Under the pieces are notes generated by a model. It was not told the DNA's origin and did no database searches. It worked only from the letters and a program-made list of their open reading frames with translations. A DNA stretch of 64,000 nucleotides, from NCBI GenBank assembly GCA_963669155.1, contig OZ022578.1, positions 10,906,230 to 10,970,229 of the forward strand, given 5' to 3'. This document shows positions 40,333 to 52,344 of this stretch, piece by piece. This DNA is from Arbacia lixula. Taxonomy: Eukaryota; Echinodermata; Echinoidea; Arbacioida; Arbaciidae. Position 1 is the stretch's first letter; each line of letters opens with the position of its first letter. Position numbers and translations under genes: made by a program.

Positions 40333-40669
40333 ATGGCGGAGATTCGGTGGGCTGGCGGCACGGTACGGTGAGTCGTTGCGGGGCGGGTCGCTGCAAATTG
40401 TGGGCCAAACATGCAAACAGATAGGTACGCCTCGCTTTGGAGACGCTCCGTGAGGTGGAATTCTCTTTCCGACCGCGATGTGGCAACGAGAACGCCTCCT
40501 CTCTTTGTCGTTGTCTGCTGGTTGCTTTTCTTGTTGTTATTTTTCTCCAAGGTGTATAAAAACAAAAGAAGACGATTCACTGATGTCCCCCGCGATCTAT
40601 TTTCAGCAGGAGGGAACGGGGCAGGTAGAAGTGCGAAGCGAGAATAGACCATGCAGGGATGAAAGCTAG
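40333..40669 (+). CDS. Candidate two-exon gene for a 50-residue protein
   Basis: Exon 1 (40333-40367) starts at ATG in context ATAATGG, encodes MAEIRWAGGTV and ends at donor CG|GTGAGT. The 184-bp intron ends in an excellent pyrimidine tract (TTTTCTTGTTGTTATTTTTC) and TCCAAG at 40551. Exon 2 (40552-40669) joins in frame and reads CIKTKEDDSLMSPAIYFQQE to PCRDES and TAG. The total is 153 bp including the stop. Both splice sites are good and exon 2 is charged and protein-like. No family was recognised. A second acceptor (TATTTTCAG at 40605) and a weak donor at 40624 allow other forms. It lies in a local GC-rich patch 250 bp before another coding-like frame. Confidence 0.3.
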
Positions 40670-40954
40670 GGAATAAGAAGGGATGACGTTTCATTTTAAC
40701 CATTTTAACAATTACAATAAATACGTGCAATTAATGATGTATCTGAAGTACGTTTTTTTTTTGACGGGAGTGGACTGGGATACCAGAGTATATAAAGCAA
40801 AAAGGTTATTCTTGTGGTGAATTCTAACCAAAACATGACCGCTCTGGCACACTAAAGAAAATGTTATATGCCATATGCATAATTTCATCCGTGAAAATGT
40901 AGTCGGGGATAGATAGTTATGTAGTTCGGGGAAAAGGGAAGGGGATACGAAATT

Positions 40955-41206
40955 ATGTCAAAGGTAATCATAGCTGAAATGCATTTGCTACGCCTTGAAA
41001 GCGCCAGCGATGAGAGGGCGTATTTTCGTAGGAATTTCATCTCGCTAAGCAGTGATGACAAGCATGTGGTGCTTGGCCGTCTTGTTGCTCTGATCCTCGC
41101 CCTGAGGCCCCGGCTGGAAGGTCTGTGGAGGAAGGGGTCCTTGGAGAAATCGATCAAAGAGCACAGGATTATTCTCTTCAAGCTGATGAAGCAATTTCTC
41201 GTTTGA
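40955..41206 (+). CDS. Coding-like ORF of 83 codons, unrecognised
   Basis: ATG at 40955 to TGA at 41206. From about codon 15 the codons favour G or C at the third position, and the protein (ASDERAYFRRNF, then LGRLVALILALRPRLEGLW, SLEKSIKEH and FKLMKQFLV) looks like a compact helical domain. It contrasts with AT-rich flanks. An acceptor at the AG of CTTGAAAG (41002) would make this a terminal exon in phase 2, matching the donor phase at 40367. An uninterrupted reading is equally possible. The function is unknown. Confidence 0.33.
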   Translation: MSKVIIAEMHLLRLESASDERAYFRRNFISLSSDDKHVVLGRLVALILALRPRLEGLWRKGSLEKSIKEHRIILFKLMKQFLV

Positions 41207-41209
41207 TAT

Positions 41210-43681
41210 ACACTGGCTCGCGAGGCCCGCGTTTCAACGCACGTCCGCGTATGTGGAGATGAACTATCCGACTGCTAAATGCGTTAACATTAAGACGCAG
41301 GTTCCCCCGTACATAGACCCTGCATATCTGTATTAGTTTTCAGCCACTTCACTCATACACACTATGCTTTCCTTCTCTTCTCTCCATCTCCTGTCATGTT
41401 TGAAGGCCCCTTACATCCGATTCGAGTCGCAATGTTAATTAGTGAACATTCACACCTATCCATATCCCCACCTGTGTAGCACCCCCCCCCCCCCCACTCC
41501 GACGAGAATAAACCACCTTGCACCTTACGCCTCACAATCACCCCTGCTGCCCCTTTCTCGCAAGCCGCTGCCCCTCCTTACGCCCACACGTACAGTACAT
41601 CACCGAAGTCCCGCTACGCTTCTCCATGAAGGTACGTTCACACTGGGAAGGTTTTCCTCCGCCTCTCGCCGCCTGCACCTCGCTGCTTGGCTTATTACGC
41701 TGCAACACATCAAGGGGAGCACCCACACATTGTGATGTCTGTTTGTAAAGGTAGTTTCTCCACATTGAAGACATGCGTGTGAACGAGCCAATATGATTAG
41801 AATTACGGCAAATCGCCCCAAGCTGCCTCAGTGTGAACGTGCTTTTAGACAGTAGCCCGTTGACATATCCAACCATACGCCCCCATTGTGAACCACCCAA
41901 CTCCGTTCTCGCCCAACTCACTCCCGTTTCCTCTAGGCCCCAGCCAGCGCATTACCTATTCCATTTCGAGTAATTGAATTGGAATATTCATATTTCACAA
42001 ATGCCTACCGCTAAATCAAGTCCTTCTTGGACAGTTTGTTTTGTCATTGTTCAATTTGGAGACTGACATTTCATTACTATTTTCTGTCTTCGTCGAGGGA
42101 TGAATATCACTTTGGTAGAGCGAATGAACAATTTATTGCTAGCCCCATTCGATGTGCTATAACGTGAGTAAACAGAAGTAAGATGAATGGAACGTACATG
42201 ACTTGTAATGTGTATACCTGTGGCGTTTTACGGGGAAAATTGATCAGACTGGCGTTAGAGGGCAAATTGATATTCTGTTATAGCAGAGAATTTTTTTCTT
42301 TCATTTGGCTTGAATTTCATTTACTGTGATTAAGCTTCATACATTTTATAAAACATATATCCCTACAATCAGAGTTTGGCAATTTATTTTTCACAGTCTT
42401 TGCCAACCACATTATGCAGCATGCATGAAGAAAAACTTGTTATCAGTGGATAACATTTTTATATGAGCAAGTGGGTATCTCTCCTATATGTTTAAGTCTT
42501 TATATGGGAATGATGCATTTGACATTGTAATACACGCTAACCCTACAGAGCGGAGATATTTCAGGCACGTAGAAATTTACACGAAAACAAACTTGTCAAC
42601 GATAAGCTCTTATGTTCTATCCTCACATATCTTTGCTCCTCTTCAACGGACAATTTGGAAAGCGTGGTAAAGAAAGAAAGTACTATAACTTTGATGCGCA
42701 CGATGATTAACCGTCTCAGTACCCAGCACATTGACATATTACACGTTTCAAGCACCTATGGGACTGAGAGGTATACACGTAAGAAAAACCCGAGAATGGT
42801 AATCTCACAACGTTTTATTTAGCACTAGAATGATAGATAAAACATCTACCCCTACCCATGCCCGCCATGACGATCCATCCCTGTAGTACAATATCTGTAA
42901 TGAATTATATTTCACCCATTTCTCTGAGTCGTATTACTCCTATAGGCCACAGCGACTCAAGGGGTTAACTAAAAGATGGATGACTGCCATTAGTAATTTT
43001 CGCCCCGGGTGGGCGTGTTGATTACCATGGCAACGCAGACGCATCTCTTCCTCAATATCATGCGCGGAAAAAGTTAAAGGCTGAAATCGCCTTAATTTAG
43101 ATCTTTTGCTGTGGTATCCACAGTGAGCCTAACAATATGTAGTCTTTGGACTTGTGAAAGTCTTTAACTCAGTAAAATCTACAATTAGTCTATCGTTTTA
43201 AAAATATTAAAATGAATTATCACTAAGAGCCTTAAAAGAGCTTTCAGCACAATGGAGTTATTGCACCAAAATACATTTGCATGTATCTTTATCTTTAATT
43301 GAACATGTTCTATGTCGAATGTTCGCCTAATAAAGGTTTACACTTCGCCCAATGTCACGTACACGTGACTCTTTCATTGGGTTTGGTGTTTGTGGGAATC
43401 ACTTATACACAACATGCGTCAGTTCACTCTATTTGTCCCAATTAGCAAGCTCGGAGTCAAGTGTAATCCAATATGAAACTGTTTGTGCAACCTGATGTCA
43501 ATATTGACAGTCATGTGTACATATTGTTTTTCTTCAATACAACAAAATGCTTATAATGATTGGACTACTATATGGGACGGATATGCGCGCCAAGAGTGAT
43601 ATCAGTAAAGTCATGGGCATGCTATATTGCAGTGTCCTGTGGTTTTACGAGTTAGAAATCCTAAAGGCGCCTTTAAGCTCA
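41210..43681. other. Noncoding stretch with a short inverted repeat
   Basis: C-run of 14 at about 41481-41494. An imperfect 18-bp inverted repeat (AAGGTACGTTCACACTGG at 41629, inverse at 41828-41845) may mark a small MITE. No gene recognised. Confidence 0.4.
41628..41846. repeat. Possible small MITE bounded by ACGTTCACACTG inverted repeats
   Basis: The core ACGTTCACACTG at about 41634 recurs in inverse orientation at 41829-41840, with partly matching flanks. The arms are only about 18 bp and a third related GTGTGAACGA sits inside at 41777. No target duplication seen. Confidence 0.3.
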
Positions 43682-43878
43682 TCAAGTCCTGGCGAATCTT
43701 GGCTGAATTAGCTTGTTGCTCCCACATGTCCGTGTCCTCGCATCATCCGTCTTCCTACTCCGCGATGTCGTTGGCTCTGATTTCGTTGCCATGGTATAGA
43801 GGCCGGAGGGCATCCAGCTACCCCGCTGCTTGCTGCGCGGTGCGGCTCGGCTCGGCTCGAGAAATGGCTGACCGGCCA
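43682..43878 (-). CDS. Candidate terminal exon, minus strand
   Basis: A very strong minus-strand acceptor (long T-run, then CGCCTATCTCTGTCAG) ends at 43879. Downstream the sequence is GC-rich and open to a TGA at 43682, reading AGQPFLEPSRAAPRSKQRGS and then, from an internal ATG (43795), MATKSEPTTSRSRKTDD. A second frame is also open to TAA, so the frame is ambiguous. GC content alone can produce this. No family was recognised. Confidence 0.22.
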
Positions 43879-44779
43879 CTGACAGAGATAGGCGAAAAAA
43901 AAAACAAGAAGAGGGAAATCTGTCACGCTTCTTTCCCCGAATCTCAGGCTTCTCAGCTTCTTCAGACCGCATGCAGTGTCTTATATCACTCCTGTGTTCT
44001 GGATGGATGGTGATGTTACTTCTCATAAAAAATGGGATGATTTATTCGAGCCAAAGAAATCAACACTGAAAGAGCGAAGTACGAAATATACGTCGGGTTT
44101 GCTCCTGACTGGTTGCTTCGACGAGAAACAAACAAAATGTCCTTTTCCTAGGAATATTACTCTTTCAAGACATAAGGAATGGGCTTCAATAGTTTTCGAT
44201 GAATTGAAACACCATGACACCCGATATTCTATATTTTCTATGGCTGCATTGCAACTATCACCCACATTGTATGTTATATGTTTGCATTTGTGTGTTTTAT
44301 AAGTTATATTTTAACATTTTAACATTTGATGGTGATTGCCACTGATAAATTGAGGCAATTGTTTATGCAGTGCACGCAGCTCAGAAATATACTGCAAAGT
44401 GCTCTCTGAAGGAATCTGCTCCAATTTCCGATTAAGCCTGAGTGCAGGACAGGATAATACCATACATGCTAACCAAGAAAACCCTCGTTAGCTCATGCAT
44501 TTTGAGTTTGTAGAGTCACTTTTGGCATAATAGAATATTAAGGAACATTGTATTAATTAAGAAAATACGCCGTAATCATTGCCTTAAGAATTTAACGATA
44601 AGAAAAGTACCAGTTGCATGAGCATGATTTGTACTACTTTTATTCGAGACGGACACATAGGGATAGAGAAGGAGAGACATAACTACAGACATACAGACAG
44701 ACATAGAGAATGATAAAGAGCAGAGGGGGAGAAACGGACTCACAAATACACACACGCACGTAAGGGAATAACTTAATGA

Positions 44780-44903
44780 CAGAGAGAGGCAGAGACAGGG
44801 AGAGACAGAGAGAGACATATAAAAAGGGAGAGAGAGAGATAGGGGAAAAGAGAGGGAGGGAGAGGGGGGAGAGATGAAGAGAGAGAGGGAGAGAGAGAGG
44901 AGT

Positions 44904-44978
<75 letters not shown>

Positions 44979-44982
44979 AGAA
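44780..44982. repeat. Long (AG)n tract
   Basis: About 200 bases, almost all A and G, with perfect AG arrays at 44905-44922 and 44926-44981. Confidence 0.95.
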
Positions 44983-45127
44983 CCGGAGATGACGAACGAG
45001 AGCTTTCTGCTTAACCTGCTAGAATCTTATCACGTCAGATCTCCTTGAGATTATGGCTGTCACGTGACCAAGATTTGCCAAGCCGTATTAGCCCGTTGAA
45101 GCCCGAGGTTGGAAAGGTCAGCCTTAC

Positions 45128-45245
45128 CTGAAGATGTGAATCTGCGTCGACCCGTGATTCATATGACAACTCTACGGGCGCGAAGCATCTTAGCCTGTCT
45201 TCTAGACTGTTTGACATTTCTAAGTCAAACTTCACAATAAACGTG
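45128..45245 (-). CDS. Candidate exon ending in a strong donor, minus strand
   Basis: A minus-strand frame reads FDLEMSNSLEDRLRCFAPVE to DADSHLQ and stops exactly at a consensus donor CAG|GTAAGG (45127-45122). The frame is open for many codons upstream without a start, and a possible acceptor is TTATTGTGAAG near 45233. The extent at the 5' side is therefore unknown. No family was recognised. Confidence 0.22.
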
Positions 45246-45728
45246 AATGGATGCAGTAGGTAGCCTCTCTTTAGTTCATTTGATATATTTCCGGACCGGA
45301 AGAATATTAAAAGTACCCCTTGGAGTGCGAAACCCGAAGGTGTGAGTGTGATTATTGTAATTATATGGTAATTGTGATCATGATTATGATCATGTCATCA
45401 AGTGACCAATGTGAAGAAACGCCCAAAGATGACATAAGGAATAGGCTTCAATAGTTTTCAAGATGCCCTCTTAGCATAAGAATATAACTTCTCTAAAGTT
45501 GACAGGCTAGTTGATACTATAACGTTGCAGTTGGTAAACTGGGTTAGGTGTGGTTTGTGGATGCTGCGATATCATTACCAATTTCTGTCATTTCGTGTCT
45601 CACATTTATCAGTGTGGCACTTTTGGCTGCTAAGTAGACGTTTATTATGTCGCAGTACCACTTAAAAAACATTGTGAATGCCGGGAGGGGATGGTTAGGG
45701 GCATGGTGATGGGGATCGGAGGAGGGAA

Positions 45729-45742
45729 GGGGGGGGGGGGGG
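45729..45742. repeat. Poly-G run of about 13
   Basis: Uninterrupted G run in a G-rich patch. Confidence 0.9.
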
Positions 45743-46309
45743 TACTACTCTCGCCACGATAACCCCACCACTCCCATCTCAGAGCGCCATGCTCTTTTTC
45801 CGAGGTGAAACGCCAAGCATGGCGAGACAGATTTGAAAGGTTAATTATGATAAGTGAAAGACGTGCTAGTCTTATATCCGTGGTCTATCGACATTGCGGC
45901 CACCCTAATGCACGACTCCACGTGCAAACAAGTGCACATTTCAGAAACCCATGCCTTGATAATTGCAAGGGCGTCTCCGAAGGGGCTTCAGGAGACGTAC
46001 ACCCCTACCAATTTCCCCTCCCCAACTCTCTTCATTTCGTGACACGTATGACGTTAATCAACGTACGAGCACACCCGTCTTTATATATTGAGTGAGGTAC
46101 CTTCCTCCCCTCACTTTCCGGCAAAGTTCTGGTTCCGCCTCTATAATAGGGCGTGCGTAAATATACACGCGGTAAGTACTTGATAACCCACTGTGGGGAG
46201 AAAGACATGGCAATTAATGTCATCACAGACAGGCATGGTGTGAGGCCCACGTGAGGAACGGGTTACGCCAAGGAGGTAAAAGCACGACAAGCTCGCTCTT
46301 ATGCCTTAC

Positions 46310-46335
46310 CTGGGGGACCTCCAGGATCTCAAAGT
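46310..46335 (-). CDS. Candidate 26-bp microexon, minus strand
   Basis: On the minus strand the acceptor GGTTTTTGATTTGCCAG is followed by 26 bp reading DFEILEVPQ (if the first A follows a G) and a strong donor CCCAG|GTAAGG. The reading frame also continues upstream as VVFDLP. It lies 1.1 kb upstream of the 45.1 kb candidate on the same strand. Very short, hence low confidence. Confidence 0.15.
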
Positions 46336-49250
46336 CTGGCAAATCAAAAACCACCACATACCAAAAGAGCGAGTTTGATTGTATCCCCTGATTGCAGATT
46401 GCTGATTTGATTATCGTGTTAGTTTGAACAATTTATTACATCCTTTGGAACGTGTCTTCCCCAAAAGGAAGGCTTGCTTTTTAAAACGACTCCTCAGAAT
46501 GCACATCATTTTCGTTTTCAAATATGATTTTAGGGAATCGGTGTGTTGAGTGTTTATTTATGGAGGAAGGGAGTGATGTGCTCCCGTGCTTCCTGACTAA
46601 GAGTAGCCCTTCCGTAGTGTAAAGGGAAACAAAATCTGTACACTCTTCTAAAAGTGTTAAACACAGTCACATATGAAGTACAGTGTATTTTTTTAAATCT
46701 GATAATAGGTCGCACACTCTTTGGTAGAGTTGATTGGCCGCAGAAGTACGTCTTTGAAAGTGTGTGCTTAACCACATATTTTTAAAGGCACAAGCTAAAA
46801 TATACATCCTGCACACCCCCGCCCCCACCCCAAACTATCTCCTCGCGTAAAATACGTCGCGCTTTTCCTGTTATGAAACTAATTGTATATGGTATTGGTG
46901 ACGATATGTGTGAGGCCGTCTGAGCTACAGCCGGCCATTGACACATTGTGGACGATCGCCTAGATCAAGGTGTCTGTCACTTCACCCACGATGAGGCGTC
47001 CCTGGTGTCGATTTTTCTCATTAACTTTCGATTATTGCGATACGACATGTACGAGATGTAAGATCGGGCTGGACGAGCCATACGTACTTTGCAGAACTGC
47101 AACATTATTATGTAGTCATTAGACGGGCATGTTGGCGATTACACCGACATGTGCTGTTGCACACTCTTCCGATGACAATCTTGTATTGTGTCTTGTTGTG
47201 TGCAATTTTGTGGTCGAGCACTGCGCTCCTGTCCCAATGGAGAAACAGTTTGTCTCGAGTACAATAGGTTAATAGCATTGACCTCTTTGTGCGTAGGTAT
47301 GTGTATGTTTGTGTTTATGTTTTTATCTGTGTTTGTATGTGTGTCTGTATGATCAGGGAAGACGGGGGAAGAGAGAGAGAGAGAGGGAGGGAGAGAGAGT
47401 GATGGGGGGGGGGGGAGAGAAAAAAATGTAGAGAGTAGATAGAGCGCAATACCAATCATTATATCCGTCATGAAAATGATCCTGTCCTTCGATTGGTTGA
47501 GAGCACTGCATGTGACCAAAAAATATCAGGCACTGTGATGAAAGGGCAGTCTAGAGAATGAGAGGGGCATATTGCACCGTAGGTTCCACGTGTGTTGGAT
47601 GGAAGGGCGGGAGGGGGGGGGGGGTTCTTGGGGGTGGGTTGGTGGTGGTAGCAGACAGAAGGATGCGTAGATCATGGTGTGGATCAGCAGAAATTCAGGA
47701 ATATAGCCTACTTACTGTATTTCCTCGACGAAAATGCATTAATAATGTGTAAACCGTGTATAAATTGAAGGCGCGTGACATCATAAAACCCACACTCGTA
47801 GTGATAATTAAAAAAAACCGCATATGACATTTCAAAGTCTGTTCTGCGTTCTCTCCTGAGGTGCTGATGAGGATGATTGTAGGGACAATGTCTGCCCTAT
47901 GCACACAGGTGAAGAGGAAGAGAAGAATGCGATGTGACACAATGAGGGCCCGACGAGATAGGCTTGAGATGGATGAAGGGCAGAAGACACTGACATCATC
48001 TCAGTGCTAAAGTAACGGGGCGCGCTAAGATGTGCGCGATTGTGCGTGCAACTGAAGTGAGTCAGCGAGGTGACATTTAAACATGACTTGTCGAGGAGAC
48101 GTGCGATACTATCGGATCGATAAACATGTATCGTCAACATTGAGTATGTAATGTCGTACGCTGAATATTAGAACTTGGCTTAAAACGTAGTCAAGGACAG
48201 TGTTCCTTTCGTGAAATTACGTAACGAGAATTGGATTTTAAATCATCGGGGGGGGGGGGGACAAAAAAGAATGGGAAAAAAGAAATAAAAAAAATATATA
48301 AATGCTTATAACTGCTATGAAAGATAGGTAGATTTGATGATAATAGACCTACATCATACGAATCTTGTTCTGGTTTCATCAACGTAGCCATAATGATTGT
48401 TAAATAATTAGCGAAGAGCTAGGTCGAGACCGAACTAGCACGAAGAACTCATTTTCTATTAGTGCTATGTACCTTTCTGAAAATATTACAGGCGCCTGAA
48501 AATTCATTTTACCTATCATAATCTTCAGAGGCACTCTGCCTTTTGTCGATGGTGGTTGCCACCACTTTCACCATACACTACCAGGTCAACCGTAGTCAAC
48601 ATCAAGGACGTTCCTGCTGCATGTGGAGCGACTTTGTAATTGGATCGTCACGTTGTTGTGTATCTAATATCTCCTCCCATTGTTAAATTAAATTTAATTG
48701 ACTATTCTCTCTTTTAATTTCTCTCTATATATCATTCCATTCATCATCATTATGGGTACCCTTTTCATGACCTGCTTCACGTAGGCCTATGAAAAGTGCG
48801 ATTCTAGGCAGAATTTTGAGTCAACGTGTTATGTTACGCACAACTATTCGGCTGTCCTCGCCCTGCCGTCAGTAACTCGTCCCCGTGTTGCCATGCTCTG
48901 CATATAGCTGATGGTTAGTGGGAATCTATATCTTCGCTCTAATCTAATCCCAGCCCGAACCTGCGGTCAAATCGAAAAGAAATAAGAGTCTCCAGATCAT
49001 ATTAGCGGTAGCTGTTAACAAAACATCACGCGAAGTTCGCCCACAGCTATGCAACACCCGCAGAAGGAAAGCGAAACATAAGGAGGAGAGGGTAAAAAGA
49101 GAGAGCGGAAGACGGGCAAAATCTATGGTAATGCAATGGCCCTGCCGCGTATTGTGCACCTGCACTGCGCTATGTGGTGTAGTTGGTGCAGTTGTGTGTA
49201 TTATGGGCCGTTGTAATACACACGCACACATAATAGCGTAGGTCAAGTGT
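46336..49250. other. Noncoding stretch with scattered G-runs
   Basis: GA then poly-G at 47374-47417, G-rich patch at 47608-47645 and G12 at 48249. No gene recognised. Confidence 0.45.
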
Positions 49251-49251
49251 A

Positions 49252-49328
49252 CGTGTGTGTGTGTGTGTGTGTGTGTGTACGTGGTGTGAGTGTGTGTGTG
49301 TATGTGTGTGTGTGTGTGGGGGGGGGGT
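49252..49328. repeat. (TG)n arrays ending in poly-G
   Basis: Three TG arrays split by TACGTGG and TATG, with the last running into G9. Confidence 0.95.
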
Positions 49329-49761
49329 GTATACGTGCACGTGCGGCGTTTGGTATCATGATTCATTGCACATGCGATCATATCAGGTAGTCCAGCTTGC
49401 TAAAAAAAACAGAGGTTTCTGGTCATGAGTCTAGTGATGAATAGTGCTAAGACCAATGTAAAGATGGCAAGGCTACTGTGCAATTATCACTTGGCCACGC
49501 ACACAAGTCATGTCCGACACGTAATGTAAGCATGTTGTAGCGAACACGTATTCGTTAAACAATATCAGATGACAGTGCTATCTATAGAAGATATGGACAC
49601 ATTTCGATAGCCTTACAGCGAGATAAAAACAAAACAAATTCTACATCTTTTGGAGAGTCGGGCCCATACGGAAGAACGGAGCATTCATGGTGGTCTTTGG
49701 GCTTAATGGAGTGTTTTTCTTCTTATCGCATAACCTTTGACGACATTGACATTCAGACGCG

Positions 49762-50200
49762 TGACGTCACAACTGACAACGATTCCCGCCCCCTCGCTCA
49801 ATACTGTCCAATAATATTTTCACAGAGCATTGCATCACAACAATGTTCATTTGACTTCCCTGTCGGAATCGCGGACGTGAGCTCACCATGATATCGATTT
49901 TCTCCCATTCTTTCTGCTTCGTTGCTGTTCGCCTATCCATAAAATATTGATACCACCCGGTTTGAGCATGTTTTGTACATGAATGTGAAAATCTCGGCGC
50001 ATTCAATGTTTTGTTCGTATCTCAGCAAAATATCAGATAACATATGCCGTGCACATGAATTATGACTATCACGTTTGTCTGCTAGGCGCCCCCAGCCTCC
50101 CCCGTAACCTTGTGATAAAAGACCACCTGTATCGAAGGCACCCGTGACGTCATCAATCAATGAGCCTCGGTACCTGGGAAACCGGCACTCTGTGACGTCA
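49762..50200. promoter_or_regulatory. Cluster of three CRE (TGACGTCA) sites
   Basis: Perfect palindromes at 49762-49769, 50145-50152 and 50193-50200, with a GC-richer background and a CCAAT-like site nearby. No adjacent first exon was recognised, so this could be an enhancer or chance. Confidence 0.35.
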
Positions 50201-50301
50201 CCCGCTCACTCTCTGCCTGCAATCGATCCCCCAACCGCTCGCTCGATGGGCGCCAAAAGCCGCTGATAATGATGAGCGGATGAGCGCGTGTTTGTAATCA
50301 C

Positions 50302-50540
50302 CGACTCGCCTCTCTATCTCTCTATCCGCCTTCCTCCCTTTCTCTCTCTCCCCCTGCCCCCCCCCCCTCTCTCTCTCTTCTTCTCCTTTCCCCCTCTCTT
50401 TCCTTTTTCCATTATTTTCTGTTTTACTGTCCAGCTCACTGTTTCTCTACAACTCTCTCGTTCTATCCCCGTCTCCATATCTCCATCTCCCTCTTTCTCC
50501 TTCTCTTTCTTGTCCCTCTTTCTCGTGCTTGATCCATCTC
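50302..50540. repeat. CT-rich tract with C-run
   Basis: Degenerate CT arrays with C9 at about 50360 followed by CT. Long frames here are low-complexity artefacts. Confidence 0.9.
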
Positions 50541-50924
50541 TCTGTCGTATTGCCATTCCTTACTCTACATTCAAACACATCGTTTCATTATTGTATCTCA
50601 CTCCCGCATCCTCTGTTTGCTTGCTTCTTTAAGCTACCTATCTCCATTTTTTGTTTAACTTACCGTTAATACTTTATCCCCCGAATCCCTCCGCCTCTCT
50701 GGTTTAAATGATATTACCACTCTCGCTCCATTATTATGTCGTTATATCAGTTTTATCGTGTGACCTTTTATTTCATATTACCCCAATGTCTCTTTCCTCT
50801 GCCTCGTTTCGTTCCTTTCGTGTACCTCTTTCTCCTTGCGCATAACATCTTCAACCTCAATACATAATTTTCTTTCCGTATTTAAACTTCGTATTCTCAT
50901 AAAGTACTTTCCCACATAGATCAT

Positions 50925-52344
50925 GGGCCATATTCATGAAACTTTGCTTAGCCTAGAAGTTACTTAAAGGCCTGAATTTGCGAGCTTTATCTAGTTGCAC
51001 CCTTTTTTCGTATTCATGAAAACTTGCTATCAGTAGTGACTTTCCCAATTTTATAGTCGCCAAACTTACTGAAGTTACTTTCTAACAGAATTGTAAGTAC
51101 CAGCTTAGTTTAGCTTGGAAAAATTGGTATTCATGAGAACTTACTAGTGCTAGTTACATTATGAATTATTTCCTTAACTCTAAGTTGATACAGGGCTACT
51201 CTAAGCCACTAGTAAGGAACGATGTCATTTTCATATTGACTGCAAATGTGCCAACATGAGAAAAATTACTGAACTTGAGGAAGTTTTGTGTGTCTTGTAT
51301 ATATATTTTTTTCGGGATAAGACGAAGAAGAGGAATCCACTCGACACAATCCATGATTCCTTTCAATGTGCGCAAAGCTTTCACGATAGACCAATTAGCT
51401 ACCCAAGCATCTTCTTGTTTTTATAATACAGTTACAATCATTCATTGTCATGTTTCTAATACTACGGAACACATTACCCGTCGTAGTCCGCAGGATATTA
51501 TCACTCCAAATGATTAAAACACGTAACACAGTTCGTCATTTCCCCAACTGAAGTTTATAATTATGTTCTAATATAAACGCATTTGTTAAATTAAGTACAT
51601 AATTATCATGATGTCACCCTGGGATATTAAATGTTGACTTAGATCACGCCTTGACAAATATGTTCTGTATGTGTCTTGTATCTATCATAATCTATATTCA
51701 GTATGCTATAAGTGTAATGATATGTTCTTTATCAATCTCAATTTCAATGTCATGGTTTCACATTGTAAAGCGCCTATAGCTAAATATTCTGCATGTATTA
51801 CCGGTACCTTAACATTTTTATTGTCAAATCATGTCTTTTTGTAATTGAATTGTTCTGTCGTGGAGAAAGCATCGTTCTAATTAAACAATTTAGTTGGCTA
51901 CCTCATACTAGGCTACTTAGCATTCAAGCTTGCATACTGTTAGTTATTTGTTTTCACAAAATTTGTTTCCCACTATTATGTAACTTTTCTATTCAACCGT
52001 GGACTACCTATGAATTAGGAGCAAAATGATCCTAATGCTCTTGCAAACACAATTCATGTTGCAACTTGATAAATGAAATTTTGTTAACCTTTCTATCTGT
52101 TATTACAATAAGAGAGAAATGTCACCGCATGTTTCTCTCAGCTACACTTATATGATTGTTTTGATTGTCAGCGTCATACTTCGTATCTGGGCACTTTATC
52201 CACTCACTGAGGCCTAGCTTGCAACTTTGCAACAAAGTACTTGTTAGGACGTGTACGCTTCATACTTGGTAACTAGGTCTTTCAAAAACTCAGCTAGGCC
52301 TAATTTGCTACTACTAGGTTAGTAAGGGTTCATGAAGATGGCCC
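50925..52344. mobile_element. 1.4-kb nonautonomous TIR element with subterminal repeats
   Basis: The ends read GGGCCATATTCATGAA (50925) and, inverted, TTCATGAAGATGGCCC (to 52344). Near the left end the motif TATTCATGAAAACTT recurs at 50931, 51011 and 51128. Near the right end an 86-bp unit (GCGTCATACTT to GAGGCCTAGCTTGC) is present twice, at 52171 and 52257. The interior has no recognised transposase. TTCATGAA with repeated subterminal motifs is typical of nonautonomous DNA transposons. The superfamily is not assigned and no target duplication is clear. Confidence 0.6.

Larger units (their letters stand above)
44169..45459. repeat. 29-bp dispersed direct repeat pair
   Basis: GACATAAGGAATGGGCTTCA followed by ATAGTTTTC at 44169-44197 recurs at 45431-45459 with one mismatch. 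The flanks do not align, so this is a short shared module 1.26 kb apart. Confidence 0.6.
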
